Shown: positions 54,044-62,957, counted from the stretch's first letter. The stretch is DNA of 64,000 nucleotides from CBDCUC01 sp965222485 (GCA_965222485.1 CBDCUC010000040.1:1302001-1366000); one strand, 5' to 3'. Notes: generated from the letters alone by a model not told the origin. Numbers and translations: made by a program.

Positions 54044-55303
54044 TCATTGCAATATGTTATGTCCTTTTTTGCGGAGCTCGCAAAGTTTCTTGCCGCGCGC
54101 ATCGTCCATCGCTTCTTCAAGCAGGTGTCGTGCCTTCTCGCGGACAATAAATCCGTCGTGGATCGACAGAACGACTTCTCCCTTTGTTCGCATTTGCGCC
54201 TGGACGTCTTTGCAGATGTCGCTGTCGATTCGTTGCAGGATTATGCCTGATCCGCTCTGCCAGAACCGTTCGTACTGTGGATGGCGGTTTTTTACGGCCT
54301 CGATGAGGTCGTCCGCCAGTTTGTAAGGATCCGGATGACCGCGCTTCTGCAGTTCATAGGCAACAGCTTTGCGTGCGGATTGGTTCTCTCGCAAATTGAG
54401 GAGCGTATTGAATGTCCTCTTTGCAAGCGAGCGGTCGATGTCCTCAATCTCATAAGGGTCTGCTCCGCTCCAACCCACGCCGGTGATTGCGCGCATAAGG
54501 GTGGGATGAATGTATTCATAATCCCGCTCGACCACCGGCTGGCCATCGATTAGTAAGTGTCCCCGGTCATCCGAAGGCACGCCCTGCCACCAGCCGCCGT
54601 AAAACCGGCCACCGCGATTCCATCGGTCGTTAAACACGCGGTAAAGGTGGTTACGCATCGGATTGACGACGACGTCGTCACGCCTCAACAGGCCATGACG
54701 ATCTATCGACCAGAACGGATGAACAAGGTTGATTGTGATCGATGACAGGGCGTCATTTTGCTCCAACACGTCCCTGCGCATGTGACGCGTCTCGCGCGTG
54801 TCCTTGTAATCGATCAGCCTCTTGTCACCATCCTTCAAGCGGATCGGCTCGCTGTCGCGATACTCGAGCATCGATGTGTCCCAGAAAGGAAGGAAATTTC
54901 GAAGTTGCGGGTTGAGGCGCAACCGGGATCGGAAGGTTGAGTTCGGGCCCGGGCGGGCGCGGTCATGGATTATGATTCGTGCGCTTTCCAAATGTTCAAC
55001 CGCCGCGATCACAGTTTCATAGGACAGCCGTCCACGATGATAGCGGCGTGTACTTGCGTAGTAGTTGCGGTCTCTTGAATAGTGGAGCCATTGGTTGGGG
55101 TTACCTAAAGCGGCAATCGTGATCTGGACGAGGATGATGTTACGTGCCCGCCGGTATTTTGCGTTGCGCGCTGGAGGTGCGCCGAGCTGGATGGCGCGGT
55201 CCTCATCACAGTGGACATTAAGATCTAACCTAAGGGGCTTGTCTTTAGGAAAGGCGCGCAAAGGGTCTGCGTGCCCAGAACATTGCTCGGGCATCGGTCC
55301 CAC
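54044..55303 (-). CDS. Minimal family-A-like DNA polymerase domain protein
   Basis: 419 residues (GTG start at 55303; ATG at 55294 possible). The N-terminal about 190 residues are basic and helical. Motifs then appear in the order of family A polymerases. GRFYGGWWQGVPSDDRG is followed by motif-A-like VERDYEYIHPTLM. A motif-B-like helix follows with RSLAKRTFNTLLN. GIILQRIDSDICKDVQ comes next, then motif-C-like VVLSIHDGFIV. There is no exonuclease domain. It probably copies or primes the island's DNA. It lies between an iteron-like cluster and an AlpA-type gene. The polymerase reading rests on motif resemblance by eye. Confidence 0.65.
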   Translation of the reverse strand: MGPMPEQCSGHADPLRAFPKDKPLRLDLNVHCDEDRAIQLGAPPARNAKYRRARNIILVQITIAALGNPNQWLHYSRDRNYYASTRRYHRGRLSYETVIAAVEHLESARIIIHDRARPGPNSTFRSRLRLNPQLRNFLPFWDTSMLEYRDSEPIRLKDGDKRLIDYKDTRETRHMRRDVLEQNDALSSITINLVHPFWSIDRHGLLRRDDVVVNPMRNHLYRVFNDRWNRGGRFYGGWWQGVPSDDRGHLLIDGQPVVERDYEYIHPTLMRAITGVGWSGADPYEIEDIDRSLAKRTFNTLLNLRENQSARKAVAYELQKRGHPDPYKLADDLIEAVKNRHPQYERFWQSGSGIILQRIDSDICKDVQAQMRTKGEVVLSIHDGFIVREKARHLLEEAMDDARGKKLCELRKKGHNILQ

Positions 55304-55395
55304 TTTCAGTGAAAGGATGTATTGGAAAGTGCGGTTGCTGTTGGCCGCTCTCGCGAGCGTATGCTTGCGCGATCGGGCCAGTCAGGTGGAGGGGA

Positions 55396-55632
55396 TTAGG
55401 TTTCGGGAGCCAATCTACTAGTCAGCTGAGATGCCTTGCGATCCCGCGATTTATTTTCTAACCAGTCCTTCACCTCGGTTGTGAGGTAACCTCGCCGATT
55501 TGCAGAGAGGGCGATCGACTTAGGGAATCGACCACATCGTTCCTCACGCCAAAGCGTGCTTCGAGAAAGGCCAACAAGTCTGCACACCTCATCACGGCTT
55601 ATGACAAGGCAGTCGTTGTCCGCTTTACCCAT
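55396..55632 (-). CDS. AlpA-type excisionase / transcriptional regulator
   Basis: 78 residues from ATG 55632 with GGAGG 6 nt upstream; the open frame extends to 55767. A single winged helix-turn-helix reads VISRDEVCRLVGLSRSTLWR, then GRFPKSIALSANRRGYLTTE and VKDWLENKSRD. This is the AlpA/MerR-like HTH_17 form used as excisionase or activator of excision in tRNA-integrated elements. It sits about 90 bp upstream of the polymerase-like gene on the same strand, so one transcript may serve excision and copying. Confidence 0.88.
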   Translation of the reverse strand: MGKADNDCLVISRDEVCRLVGLSRSTLWREERCGRFPKSIALSANRRGYLTTEVKDWLENKSRDRKASQLTSRLAPET

Positions 55633-55706
55633 TATGTCCTCCGGCGTCAGATTCAGTCTATGTCGTATGACACTGGGAAGACTTTGCTGCACGGACAAAC
55701 GAGGTC

Positions 55707-56405
55707 CTATTTTGAGTCTCGTTTGTCGCTCAGAGGAGGTTTCCAGCCAAGTGGTGGAGAGCACCAAACTTGGACTTCTCCGGGAGTTGGGTAGACATAC
55801 ATCGGCAAGCCGGTAACGTCACAGCGAGGAGCCCGCCTTAGCTTGTAAGCCTGTCGTTTGATGCGCTTTCTGAGCCAATCTGCGCTTACGTCGCATCCGC
55901 GGAGTTCGCTGACAATAGTAGCGACAAAATTGGCTTTGCGTGGATCATCGGGCGATCCACCGAGCCACGCTTCCCAGAAATACAGGAGCTGTACGATCAA
56001 GTAGTTCGTTTCCGGATCCTTGTCCTTCCCGTGTTTCAGCAGTCCCAAGTTTTGATAGAAGGGATCTTTCGTTTCCCGTGTGGTTTCGATCAGAATGTCT
56101 AAGAGTTCCCTGACTTCGATGTTGTTGTGTTTGTTGTCACTCCTTGCGATGTGCGTATTTAGGAGTGCTTTGTCCAGGATATCCAGCACAGACAAATTGT
56201 TGCGGCATTTGACCAAAGCTTGTTCAAGTAGCTTGATTAGCTTCTCACGTTCTGAACGCGAGATGCGCATTCGCTCCCTGTGCCCGAAGATTTCTGAGTT
56301 GTGTATTGCGTTTTGGAGTTGGGATTCCAGCCGTCTTTTCTTGGCATCTGTGATGGTGCTATCGAGGCACGCCCACACACGCGCCAGCGCATCATGAGTT
56401 AGCAT
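55707..56405 (-). CDS. Hypothetical protein at the island's right end
   Basis: About 232 residues from ATG 56405 (AAGGA 9 nt upstream; the frame extends to 56429). Soluble and helical, with KKRRLESQLQNAIHNSEIF, SRSEREKLIKLLEQALVKC and RELLDILIETTRETKDPFYQ. The C-terminal part reads KRQAYKLRRAPRCDVTGLPM. No family recognised. It is the gene nearest attR and first in the minus-strand set with AlpA and the polymerase-like protein, so a role in element maintenance is plausible. Confidence 0.6.
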   Translation of the reverse strand: MLTHDALARVWACLDSTITDAKKRRLESQLQNAIHNSEIFGHRERMRISRSEREKLIKLLEQALVKCRNNLSVLDILDKALLNTHIARSDNKHNNIEVRELLDILIETTRETKDPFYQNLGLLKHGKDKDPETNYLIVQLLYFWEAWLGGSPDDPRKANFVATIVSELRGCDVSADWLRKRIKRQAYKLRRAPRCDVTGLPMYVYPTPGEVQVWCSPPLGWKPPLSDKRDSK

Positions 56406-56539
56406 CGGAGCGGTGTCCTTACCGGTCACGCAGTCGTATTTGCCTTCCCGTGATTATCGACGCTTACCAAATCCGAGACAAACACGATTGTTTCGGTGTC
56501 TACTTGTGGCGTCAGAACTCGAACGGATCGGATGACCCG

Positions 56540-56560
56540 ATGGGCCAATTATGGGCCAAA
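56540..56560. promoter_or_regulatory. Putative integrase arm-type site, right end
   Basis: Two direct copies of ATGGGCCAA 11 bp apart, 47 bp inside attR. The 21-bp block matches 14819-14839 at the left end with two mismatches and the same orientation. Confidence 0.5.
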
Positions 56561-56606
56561 AATGCGACTGCGCCGATTTGAGAATTGTTTTAAGCAATTG
56601 ATTTTG

Positions 56607-56658
56607 CTGGCGCACCGGGGAAGATTCGAACTCCCGACCCCCAGATTCGTAGTCTGGT
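56607..56658. repeat. attR: 52-bp direct repeat within tRNA-Arg
   Basis: Identical to 14644-14695. It covers the tRNA 3' end through the anticodon arm. The left base of the repeat is 1 nt beyond the encoded CCA. Confidence 0.93.
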
Positions 56659-56684
56659 GCTCTATCCAGCTGAGCTACCGGTGC
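56608..56684 (-). tRNA. tRNA-Arg(ACG)
   Basis: 77 nt including an encoded CCA. The acceptor stem GCACCGG pairs with CCGGTGC, the D arm contains AGCTCAGCTGGATAGAG, and the anticodon stem CCAGA/TCTGG encloses CTACGAA with anticodon ACG. The T arm has GTTCGAATC, with discriminator G. All stems close. The 3' portion is duplicated at the far end of the island, so this gene is the integration site and its 3' part was supplied by the element. Confidence 0.96.
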
Positions 56685-56877
56685 ATTTGTGCCCTTGGCC
56701 CAGATTTGAGGCCGATGGCGGAATGCTTGGCGTGGCACCAAGCATCAAGGCGCCAACTTCTAATGGTTCGTGGGGCTCAGCGCAAGGCCTTTGGCCGGGG
56801 GCCCGTGGACAGTCGCACCTGCCGGTAAATATGCATCAGAACGTTCGCATTTTGGGCGGTGTGTCGGCCGTTTGCGT

Positions 56878-58404
56878 TTAAGTTCCGCGGTCCGGCATTT
56901 CGATATGGAATACAGCACCTTTGTCGCTGTCCAGAAGCTCAAGAGATCCACCATGTGCGGTGATCAGCTCGTGTGCAATGGCAAGGCCTAAACCGCTGCC
57001 GCCTTTGCGTTGCGACCCTGCAAATGCGCGAAACAGATTTTCCTTTGCCTTTGGCGGCACGCCGGGACCATTGTCGCGAACCTCTAGTATGACCCTGCGG
57101 CCGGTGCGCCAGGCGCGGATGGTGATTGTCGGTTGTTCCTCGTTATCAGCCGGCAAATTCTCCGTTGCCTGCACGGCATTTCGGCACAGATTGCTCAACA
57201 CACGGTACAAGTGGTCCGGATCGGAATCGATACGTAGATTGTTTTCAATCTCGACTTGCCAGCGGATCGCGCTGTCGGGTGACAAGCCTAAACCCTCCCC
57301 GACCTCCTCCACCAAAGGCTTCAGCAGCATCAACTGGCGGCGGGGGGCTGCTTCTTCGGCGCGGCCAAAGCGAAGTGAGTCGTTACAGAAATTGATTGCA
57401 CGGTCGAGCGAGGCAATGAGCTTGGGTGCGAAACGTTGAACTGTGGGGTCCGGGATGCTCCCAAGGCGGTCGGACAACAATTGGGCGTTCGCCAGCATGT
57501 TGCGCAGATCGTGGTTGATCTTGCTCACCGCGAGACCGAGCTGGGCGAGACGATTTTTTTGCAGCAACAGGCCGGAGAGCTGGCGTTGCATATCTGCAAG
57601 TTCGCGCTCGGTTGTGCCAATCTCGTCGGCGCGATCGGACGGGACGATTATGCGTTCGGGATCTTCGGGGTTTTTGCTGAAGGCCAACATGTTGCGCGTG
57701 ATGCGCATCATCGGCTGCACCAATATGCGCGACAGTGCAAGATAAACAAGTGCGGCGGCAATCAGAGAAATGATGATGGACAGGCCAAGAATGTTAAGGC
57801 CGAATTGCTGCATCACGGCCTTCAGGGGTGCTTCGGGTACAACGATTTCTATGTAGTCCGTCGGCGTGTTGCCGAGCGGCCCGATCACGCGCATCGTGCG
57901 CTCGCCAGACCGGAAAAACATGGTGTCGAGTGCCTGCCCGATCAGCATCATGCGCTGACCGAGACCGGTAATAAAGCCCTGGTCGGGCTCGGGCCGCAGG
58001 TCATAGACAACGTCAACTGTCACCGGTGTTGTGGGAGGCAGAACGAGCCGGTGCATGTGGTTGCGCCGCCAGGCTACGGCCTTAACTTTGGCGGTGTGCA
58101 GGAGTTCGTCGCGAAGCGGCTTTGGAACCTCGCCGCCTTTAACGGCTTCGGCGGCCAGTGCTGCCAAACGCGCTGCTGCAAGGCGGTCGGTAAGCCAGTT
58201 GATGCGGTAGTTCGCAATGGATGGGACGAAGATCAGGACTTCGGCCAGCATCACGAAGACGGCCGTCAGAAGTAGCAGTTTAGCGGGCAATCCTAAATTG
58301 AGCCATGCACGGCGCGACGAGGCCATGCCGTTGGCAAGCGCCGTACGCGCTGCCGAACGCTCGGGAACCTCACCAAAGTCGTGATCGTGCGCTTCGCTCG
58401 ACAC
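56878..58404 (-). CDS. HAMP-domain sensor histidine kinase
   Basis: 508 residues. TM1 lies at about 41-65 (AKLLLLTAVFVMLAEVLIFV), then an outside sensor region of about 140 residues, TM2 at about 205-225 (LGLSIIISLIAAALVYLAL) and a HAMP linker (RILVQPMMRITRNM). The dimerisation/phosphoacceptor helix reads VSKINHDLRNMLANAQL. The catalytic domain has N box NLCRNAVQA, G1 EVRDNGPGVP and G2 KGGSGLGLAIAHEL. No cognate regulator is adjacent. It lies outside the island, just past the tRNA. Confidence 0.93.
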   Translation of the reverse strand: MSSEAHDHDFGEVPERSAARTALANGMASSRRAWLNLGLPAKLLLLTAVFVMLAEVLIFVPSIANYRINWLTDRLAAARLAALAAEAVKGGEVPKPLRDELLHTAKVKAVAWRRNHMHRLVLPPTTPVTVDVVYDLRPEPDQGFITGLGQRMMLIGQALDTMFFRSGERTMRVIGPLGNTPTDYIEIVVPEAPLKAVMQQFGLNILGLSIIISLIAAALVYLALSRILVQPMMRITRNMLAFSKNPEDPERIIVPSDRADEIGTTERELADMQRQLSGLLLQKNRLAQLGLAVSKINHDLRNMLANAQLLSDRLGSIPDPTVQRFAPKLIASLDRAINFCNDSLRFGRAEEAAPRRQLMLLKPLVEEVGEGLGLSPDSAIRWQVEIENNLRIDSDPDHLYRVLSNLCRNAVQATENLPADNEEQPTITIRAWRTGRRVILEVRDNGPGVPPKAKENLFRAFAGSQRKGGSGLGLAIAHELITAHGGSLELLDSDKGAVFHIEMPDRGT

Positions 58405-58658
58405 GCCGTCCTCTTGCTACCCGCCCTCAGTCTCGGCGCCGCCCAGCCATGCGTTGGCGTAATTACACACGAAAAACGTGGAGATATTGTTGCCACAGCA
58501 AGGCAGCTCGACGCCGGTTCCTGCCCGAAATACCTTATGGATTCCCATATCAGAGTGTTTTGGTCGGAAATCAACAGCAATCAACGCACGGGCTTAAGTG
58601 CTTGCGGGTGTTTGGGATGAATTTGGAGCGTTGCGTTTCCTGGATTCAGGGCTGTCCA

Positions 58659-60104
58659 TTAACCAAAGCGGGCAAGGAAGTCGATCACCTTACGGACGAT
58701 CGGGCTGGAAGGTGCGGTTGCGTAGAACTTGTAGGCGGCCCGCTTGTTGATTTCGCTAAGGGTCGGATAGGGCGAAATCCAGCCGGTCATAGCCTTTATT
58801 TTCATCTTCTGAGAAATGGCAAGCGCCCACATCTGGATGATTTCGCCGGCGTGTTCACCGACGATGCTTGCGCCGAGGATTGTACCCTTGCGGTCGGTGA
58901 TGACCTTCACGTGGCCGTCGGTCACGCGTTCAGCCTGAGCGCGGTCGTTTTCGTGATAAGGCCAGCGCAGTACGTTGATCTTGCCTTTTTTGGCAGCCTG
59001 TTCCTCGGTTAAGCCGACATTCGCAAGTTCCGGTTCAGTGTAGGTGACCCACGGCACCAGCGTGTTGTTGACGGAAACTGGAAGTTGGAAAAGCGCGCGG
59101 CGGATGACGATGCCTGCATGATAGTTGGCAACATGTGTGAACTGCAGGCCGCCGGCGACATCACCGATGGCGAAGACCTTCTTGTTGGACGTGACGAGGC
59201 CGCTGTTCACGGATATTCCGCGCTTGTCGTATTTGATCCCGGCAATGTCTAATCCGAGGTCAGAGATGTTTGGCTTGCGGCCTGCGGCGACGAGTAGGTG
59301 AGAGCCCTCAATCGCTTCCGTTCCAGCGTCGCTCTTTACATGCACACGTACATGTCCCTGACCACCTTCAACGCGTTCGACCATGGTGCCTTCTCGAATG
59401 TCTACACCTTCATCACGCAAGTGTCGGAGGACGACTTCCGTCATTTCCGGATCGTCCTTGCCTAATGCCGTAAAGCCTTCAAGAACGGTGACACGCACGC
59501 CAAGGCGGCGATGGGCTTGCGCCATCTCCATTCCGATCGGTCCGCCACCGATGATGATCAGGTGATCAAGGCGTGTTTGATTGTCGAAAATCGTTTCGTT
59601 CGTGAAGTAGGGGACGTTTTCGATGCCCTCTATCGGTGGTACAAGCGGGCTGGAGCCCGTGGCGATGACGAACCGGCGCGCCTTGATGCGATGTTCGCCG
59701 GCTTCCACCGTTTCCTTATCGACAAATCTGGCTGCCGCCAAAATGACGCGTACGCCGAGGCCGGTAAATCGCTCAACAGAATCGTTTGGCTCGATAGCGG
59801 CGATGACGCTCTTTACGTGATCGTGGACCCCTTTGTAGTCAATCACGGGGTCTGCAGGGGCGATGCCAAATGGTGCGGATGAGCGCATGTTGTGTGCGCG
59901 CTTTCCTGCCGCGATGAGTGCCTTGGAAGGAACGCAACCGTAGTTGAGGCAATCGCCTCCCATTTTGTGTTTTTCGATGAGAACAACGCTGCGGCCGAAG
60001 GCGGCTGCCGCAGCAGCGACCGAAAGGCCACCGGAGCCCGCGCCGATTACACAGATGTCGGTCTCGATTGTCTCAAAGCCGGAGGCGGTGGTGGGGTCCG
60101 TCAT
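58659..60104 (-). CDS. Pyridine nucleotide-disulfide oxidoreductase (mercuric-reductase/LPD-like)
   Basis: 481 residues. The FAD motif is DICVIGAGSGGLSVA at the start. The redox-active disulfide is in GGDCLNYGCVPSKA (Cys52 and Cys57). The NAD(P) motif (LIIIGGGPIGMEMAQAHRRL) and the second FAD motif (VFAIGDVAGG) follow. The C-terminal dimer interface reads ISPYPTLSEI, lacking the His-Pro-Thr pair of lipoamide dehydrogenase and glutathione reductase and the Cys pair of MerA, so the substrate is neither proven lipoamide nor mercury. Such proteins are often encoded next to TVP38 membrane proteins, as here (about 185 bp upstream). Confidence 0.9.
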   Translation of the reverse strand: MTDPTTASGFETIETDICVIGAGSGGLSVAAAAAAFGRSVVLIEKHKMGGDCLNYGCVPSKALIAAGKRAHNMRSSAPFGIAPADPVIDYKGVHDHVKSVIAAIEPNDSVERFTGLGVRVILAAARFVDKETVEAGEHRIKARRFVIATGSSPLVPPIEGIENVPYFTNETIFDNQTRLDHLIIIGGGPIGMEMAQAHRRLGVRVTVLEGFTALGKDDPEMTEVVLRHLRDEGVDIREGTMVERVEGGQGHVRVHVKSDAGTEAIEGSHLLVAAGRKPNISDLGLDIAGIKYDKRGISVNSGLVTSNKKVFAIGDVAGGLQFTHVANYHAGIVIRRALFQLPVSVNNTLVPWVTYTEPELANVGLTEEQAAKKGKINVLRWPYHENDRAQAERVTDGHVKVITDRKGTILGASIVGEHAGEIIQMWALAISQKMKIKAMTGWISPYPTLSEINKRAAYKFYATAPSSPIVRKVIDFLARFG

Positions 60105-60288
60105 TGTCGTTCAGGCTCCTTTAATATCGTGCGCCAGCCAATGCCGGTTCCTGGGCACCGGATATGTGCGCAAATAATCTGTTGATGTGATTGTTGGCCC
60201 TATCAGCCGTCGGGCTCCTGGCGCAGCCTGTAAGGCTTCGCTTCGGGCAGACAGCCGAGCATTATCAATATGAGCCGGTTCCCTCTTG

Positions 60289-61092
60289 TTATTTGGCCCG
60301 TAGTTTTTTCACGACGACTGGTATGAGCGCTACAACGCCAATGGCAGCAAAGGCAAGAATGATCTCCTGACTGACCAGCGTGCCGGTATCAATACTGTAT
60401 GGGCATTGGTCAGCTCCGCGTTCTGCAATACAGGTTTGATGTTCGGCATTGGTCTTTTCGATGACCGTTCCGAGTTGGGATGCGGCGAAGGAAAATGCCA
60501 TTGTTCCGGGGATGATGCCAAAGAACGTGCCGATAAGGTATGTTCGCAAATTCACACCCAGCAATGCCGGTGCGAGATTGACGACAAAGAATGGGAATGC
60601 CGGGACGAGGCGCAGAAACAGCAAGTAACTCAGCGCGTTTTCCTGAAAACCTTCGCGTAGTTTGTTAATTGCGGGACCGGCCTTGGCGGCCAGCGTGTCG
60701 CCCAGTGACGTTTTGGCGGCGAGGAAGATCAATGTGGCGCCGATGGTTGCGGCAACGACGGTTGTTGGGCCGCCGATCTGCCAGCCGAACAAAAGGCCGC
60801 CGGCAAGCGTGAGCGCAAGCGCTCCGGGTAGCGACAACGCGACCACCACTATATAGAGCGCGCTATAAGCGAGGAGGGACAGGACCAGATTTGCCCGGAT
60901 GTAGGATGTCAGACTGTCGTAGTTTTGAGCAATATTCTCTAAAGTCAGGTGGCGATGCCATCCCATCGCGAAGACGGTTACCATTGCGGCAATGATAACC
61001 GCCAGGGGAGCCCATTGGCGAAGGACCGCGCCTGCAGATTTGGGCGCGTTGGCCGATCCTCGAGTGGTGTGATCGTCTTGAGACGTCGCCAT
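60289..61092 (-). CDS. TVP38/TMEM64 family membrane protein
   Basis: 267 residues with about six hydrophobic segments. The VTT (SNARE-associated, DedA-like) core is seen in SLPGALALTLAGGLLFGWQIG, FLRLVPAFPFFVVNLAPALL and LRTYLIGTFFGIIPGTMAFS. Members of the wider superfamily act in lipid scrambling or membrane homeostasis. A Cys pair near the C-terminus (TCIAERGADQCPYS) lies in a loop. Same strand as, and upstream of, the oxidoreductase. Confidence 0.9.
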   Translation of the reverse strand: MATSQDDHTTRGSANAPKSAGAVLRQWAPLAVIIAAMVTVFAMGWHRHLTLENIAQNYDSLTSYIRANLVLSLLAYSALYIVVVALSLPGALALTLAGGLLFGWQIGGPTTVVAATIGATLIFLAAKTSLGDTLAAKAGPAINKLREGFQENALSYLLFLRLVPAFPFFVVNLAPALLGVNLRTYLIGTFFGIIPGTMAFSFAASQLGTVIEKTNAEHQTCIAERGADQCPYSIDTGTLVSQEIILAFAAIGVVALIPVVVKKLRAK

Positions 61093-61162
61093 GAAATGAA
61101 TTCCTTTGCTTTTTGCATTTGTTTCTAATGGTTCGCGTGGCGCGGCCCTCAGGTTTCGCGTA

Positions 61163-62080
61163 TCAGCGCTGAATATCGTTGAGTGTCCAATCGTAGTCGT
61201 AGCCGGAAATCGTGGTGATACCCTTCAATTTCGCGCGCAGGTCATCGGCGGCGAATTTGCGTATGTGGTCGAGAACGCCCATTTCGGTGGCGCCGAAATC
61301 CTTCTTGAACCAGCTGTAAATCGAAGAGGCTGTTGCGGAACCACTATTTACGTCGATGCCGCGCGGGTGGTTGATATAATCTCGTGCACCGGCGTCAAGA
61401 GCGGTATCCAAGTTCGCGCCGGTAAAGGCTTCGCGGCGCAAGTTCGGGCAGCCGTAGGACGCGCAATTCACCGCATAGTGCACCCGCCAGGGCCGATCGA
61501 AGACCTTGCGCATGATTTGGTGTTCGATGTCGTCCAATGAGAGTTTTGTGCCGGCGATAGTCAGGATCTTTGCCTTCCAAGGGCCGCCGGCACCAACGGT
61601 TTTTTTCAGAGCATCAAAAAAGCCACCGCCAATGGTGATGTCGCGGATCGTTTTTACCGGATAGTTTTCCAGAATGACGTCGACTGTCTTGGCGTTATAG
61701 AGGTTGGCCCAAAAAGCAAATTGTTCGGGACGGTCAAGTGTACTGGGTTTAACGGCGGCGAGAGCGGAGAGATAGGACTTGAGGGCGCTGTGGTTGTCGG
61801 CCTTGAAGGCGCGATAGTCGACGCGGTTGATGCCATCTGGGCTTGCCACCGTGTACTGCTGCAAAAGCCTGGTCCAGGCGGAATGATCTACGATTTTCGT
61901 GGAACCGGCGGTGTGAGCAGAAAACGTTTCTGTTACGGAAGCCGCGTTGGCGGGCGCAAGCCAGGCAATCGAGAACGCGAACATGAAGGCTACAAGCGCG
62001 ACGTTGCACGCGTGCACAATAATCGACAGTGCGGTACGGGCTTTCGGGCTGCGGTTGGTACCGCGTGTCGTGACTGTCAT
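61163..62080 (-). CDS. DUF547 domain exported protein
   Basis: About 305 residues from ATG 62080 (GGAGC 7 nt upstream); the open frame to 62347 is not supported by a start signal. A signal peptide (ACNVALVAFMFAFSIAWLAPANA) precedes a DUF547 domain. That domain includes FAFWANLYNAKTVDVILENY, the internal TLSLDDIEHQIMR-type stretch (here KLSLDDIEHQIMRK) and VHYAVNCASYGCPNLRREAF. The conserved Cys and His suggest a papain-like or transglutaminase-like fold, but activity is unknown. It follows the usual neighbourhood with TVP38. Confidence 0.88.
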   Translation of the reverse strand: MTVTTRGTNRSPKARTALSIIVHACNVALVAFMFAFSIAWLAPANAASVTETFSAHTAGSTKIVDHSAWTRLLQQYTVASPDGINRVDYRAFKADNHSALKSYLSALAAVKPSTLDRPEQFAFWANLYNAKTVDVILENYPVKTIRDITIGGGFFDALKKTVGAGGPWKAKILTIAGTKLSLDDIEHQIMRKVFDRPWRVHYAVNCASYGCPNLRREAFTGANLDTALDAGARDYINHPRGIDVNSGSATASSIYSWFKKDFGATEMGVLDHIRKFAADDLRAKLKGITTISGYDYDWTLNDIQR

Positions 62081-62738
62081 TGTCGGGCTCCGTCGTTCGG
62101 TCGATACGTCTGCGCAAAATTGGATTGTCGGATTGTTGAGCGTTAGGGTTATGGACTTGTACGCCCGGCGGTCGGTGTGTTCAGTCAAAATGATGCAGAG
62201 TGGTGCAATTGGGAAAGGGGGTCTCAAGTACACGTGACTGTTGCGCGGCGTTTGTGAAAGTGCGTGAATGGGTGGTCCGGTTTGGACTGGATTGTGCGCG
62301 TAGCTGATCCACCAGCGGGGTGCGGTTATGACAACTTGCCGTTCCAAATCGCCGTTTGGACTGAACGTCGCTCAAGTGTTTTTGGGTGATTAGGTGGTGT
62401 TGCAACCTGTGGAGTGGCGTGCAGGCCGCTGCTGCTATTTCCATCGCCGGTGGCAACCCTGGGTCTGGCGGTGGCTTTTTGGGCTTAGTCGGGTTTCTAA
62501 TGATTGCCTGGCAGGTCGGCGGTGGCAATTGACTTGGGGCCTATGCGCTTCTATAAGCGGCAGGTTTCCAGTCCAGGGTCGGCCTATTCTTGCATAGATA
62601 GATGTGCTCATCAGAGCCATCGCAGGCGCGACGCCTTTGAGGGACGGGAAACGAAAGCGAATTTGGCAGCTGTTCGTGCGGCGCCCATGCAAATTGGCAG
62701 CGTTGGCGCCCGGGTGGCTTTCGTGACGGAGAAGTGAC
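62081..62738. other. Intergenic between divergent genes, 658 bp, with rpmH promoter
   Basis: Holds the promoter of the DUF547 gene (left) and of rpmH (right). No supported ORF. The sigma70-type promoter at 62529-62557 is the only recognised element; about 180 bp of leader would precede rpmH. Confidence 0.5.
62529..62557 (+). promoter_or_regulatory. Sigma70-type promoter of the rpmH operon
   Basis: A -35 box TTGACT and a -10 box TATAAG are separated by exactly 17 bp, on the strand leading into rpmH. Confidence 0.65.
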
Positions 62739-62873
62739 GTGAAACGTACATATCAACCAAGTCGGCTGGTGCGCAAACGCCGTCACGGCTTTCGCAAGCG
62801 CATGCTGACGAAGGGCGGGCTGAAGGTCTTGGCGCGTCGTCGCGCGAAGGGGCGCAAGCGGCTGTCGGCGTAG
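62739..62873 (+). CDS. rpmH: 50S ribosomal protein L34
   Basis: 44 residues, GTG start. The sequence begins MKRTYQPSRLVRKRRHGF and ends RRRAKGRKRLSA, the universal L34 pattern, at full length. It was absent from longer-ORF views because of its size. GAGAAG before the GTG serves as ribosome-binding site. First gene of the rpmH-rnpA-yidC operon. Confidence 0.97.
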   Translation: MKRTYQPSRLVRKRRHGFRKRMLTKGGLKVLARRRAKGRKRLSA

Positions 62874-62957
62874 CGGGCGGTCACTTCGATCCTGTGCCAG
62901 TACAATTTGGCGGCAGTCTCATTTCGCTCGTCCTCAACACAACCGTTTTTGCCTGTG

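Larger units (their letters stand above)
14644..56658. mobile_element. 42 kb genomic island integrated in tRNA-Arg(ACG)
   Basis: Bounded by a 52-bp perfect direct repeat equal to the 3' part of the tRNA-Arg gene at the right end. A tyrosine recombinase gene lies 171 bp inside the left repeat, and an AlpA-type regulator lies about 1 kb inside the right repeat. The intact tRNA is at the right end and its orphan 3' fragment at the left. That is the polarity expected when an element recombines into a tRNA 3' end and restores it. The interior carries an IS, hypothetical genes and paralogous TPR genes. No relaxase or conjugative transfer gene was seen, so it is an integrative element of unknown mobility. 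Confidence 0.9.

Noticed and set aside
56496..56828. 110-codon ORF crossing the tRNA-Arg gene
   Set aside because: Reads through a structural RNA gene on the opposite strand.
57436..58275. 279-codon plus-strand ORF
   Set aside because: Antisense to the histidine kinase, with Cys/His/Gln-rich shadow composition and no ribosome-binding site.
58659..60104. Calling this gene merA (mercuric reductase)
   Set aside because: It lacks the C-terminal Cys pair and the N-terminal metal-binding domain, and no mer regulator or transporter is nearby.
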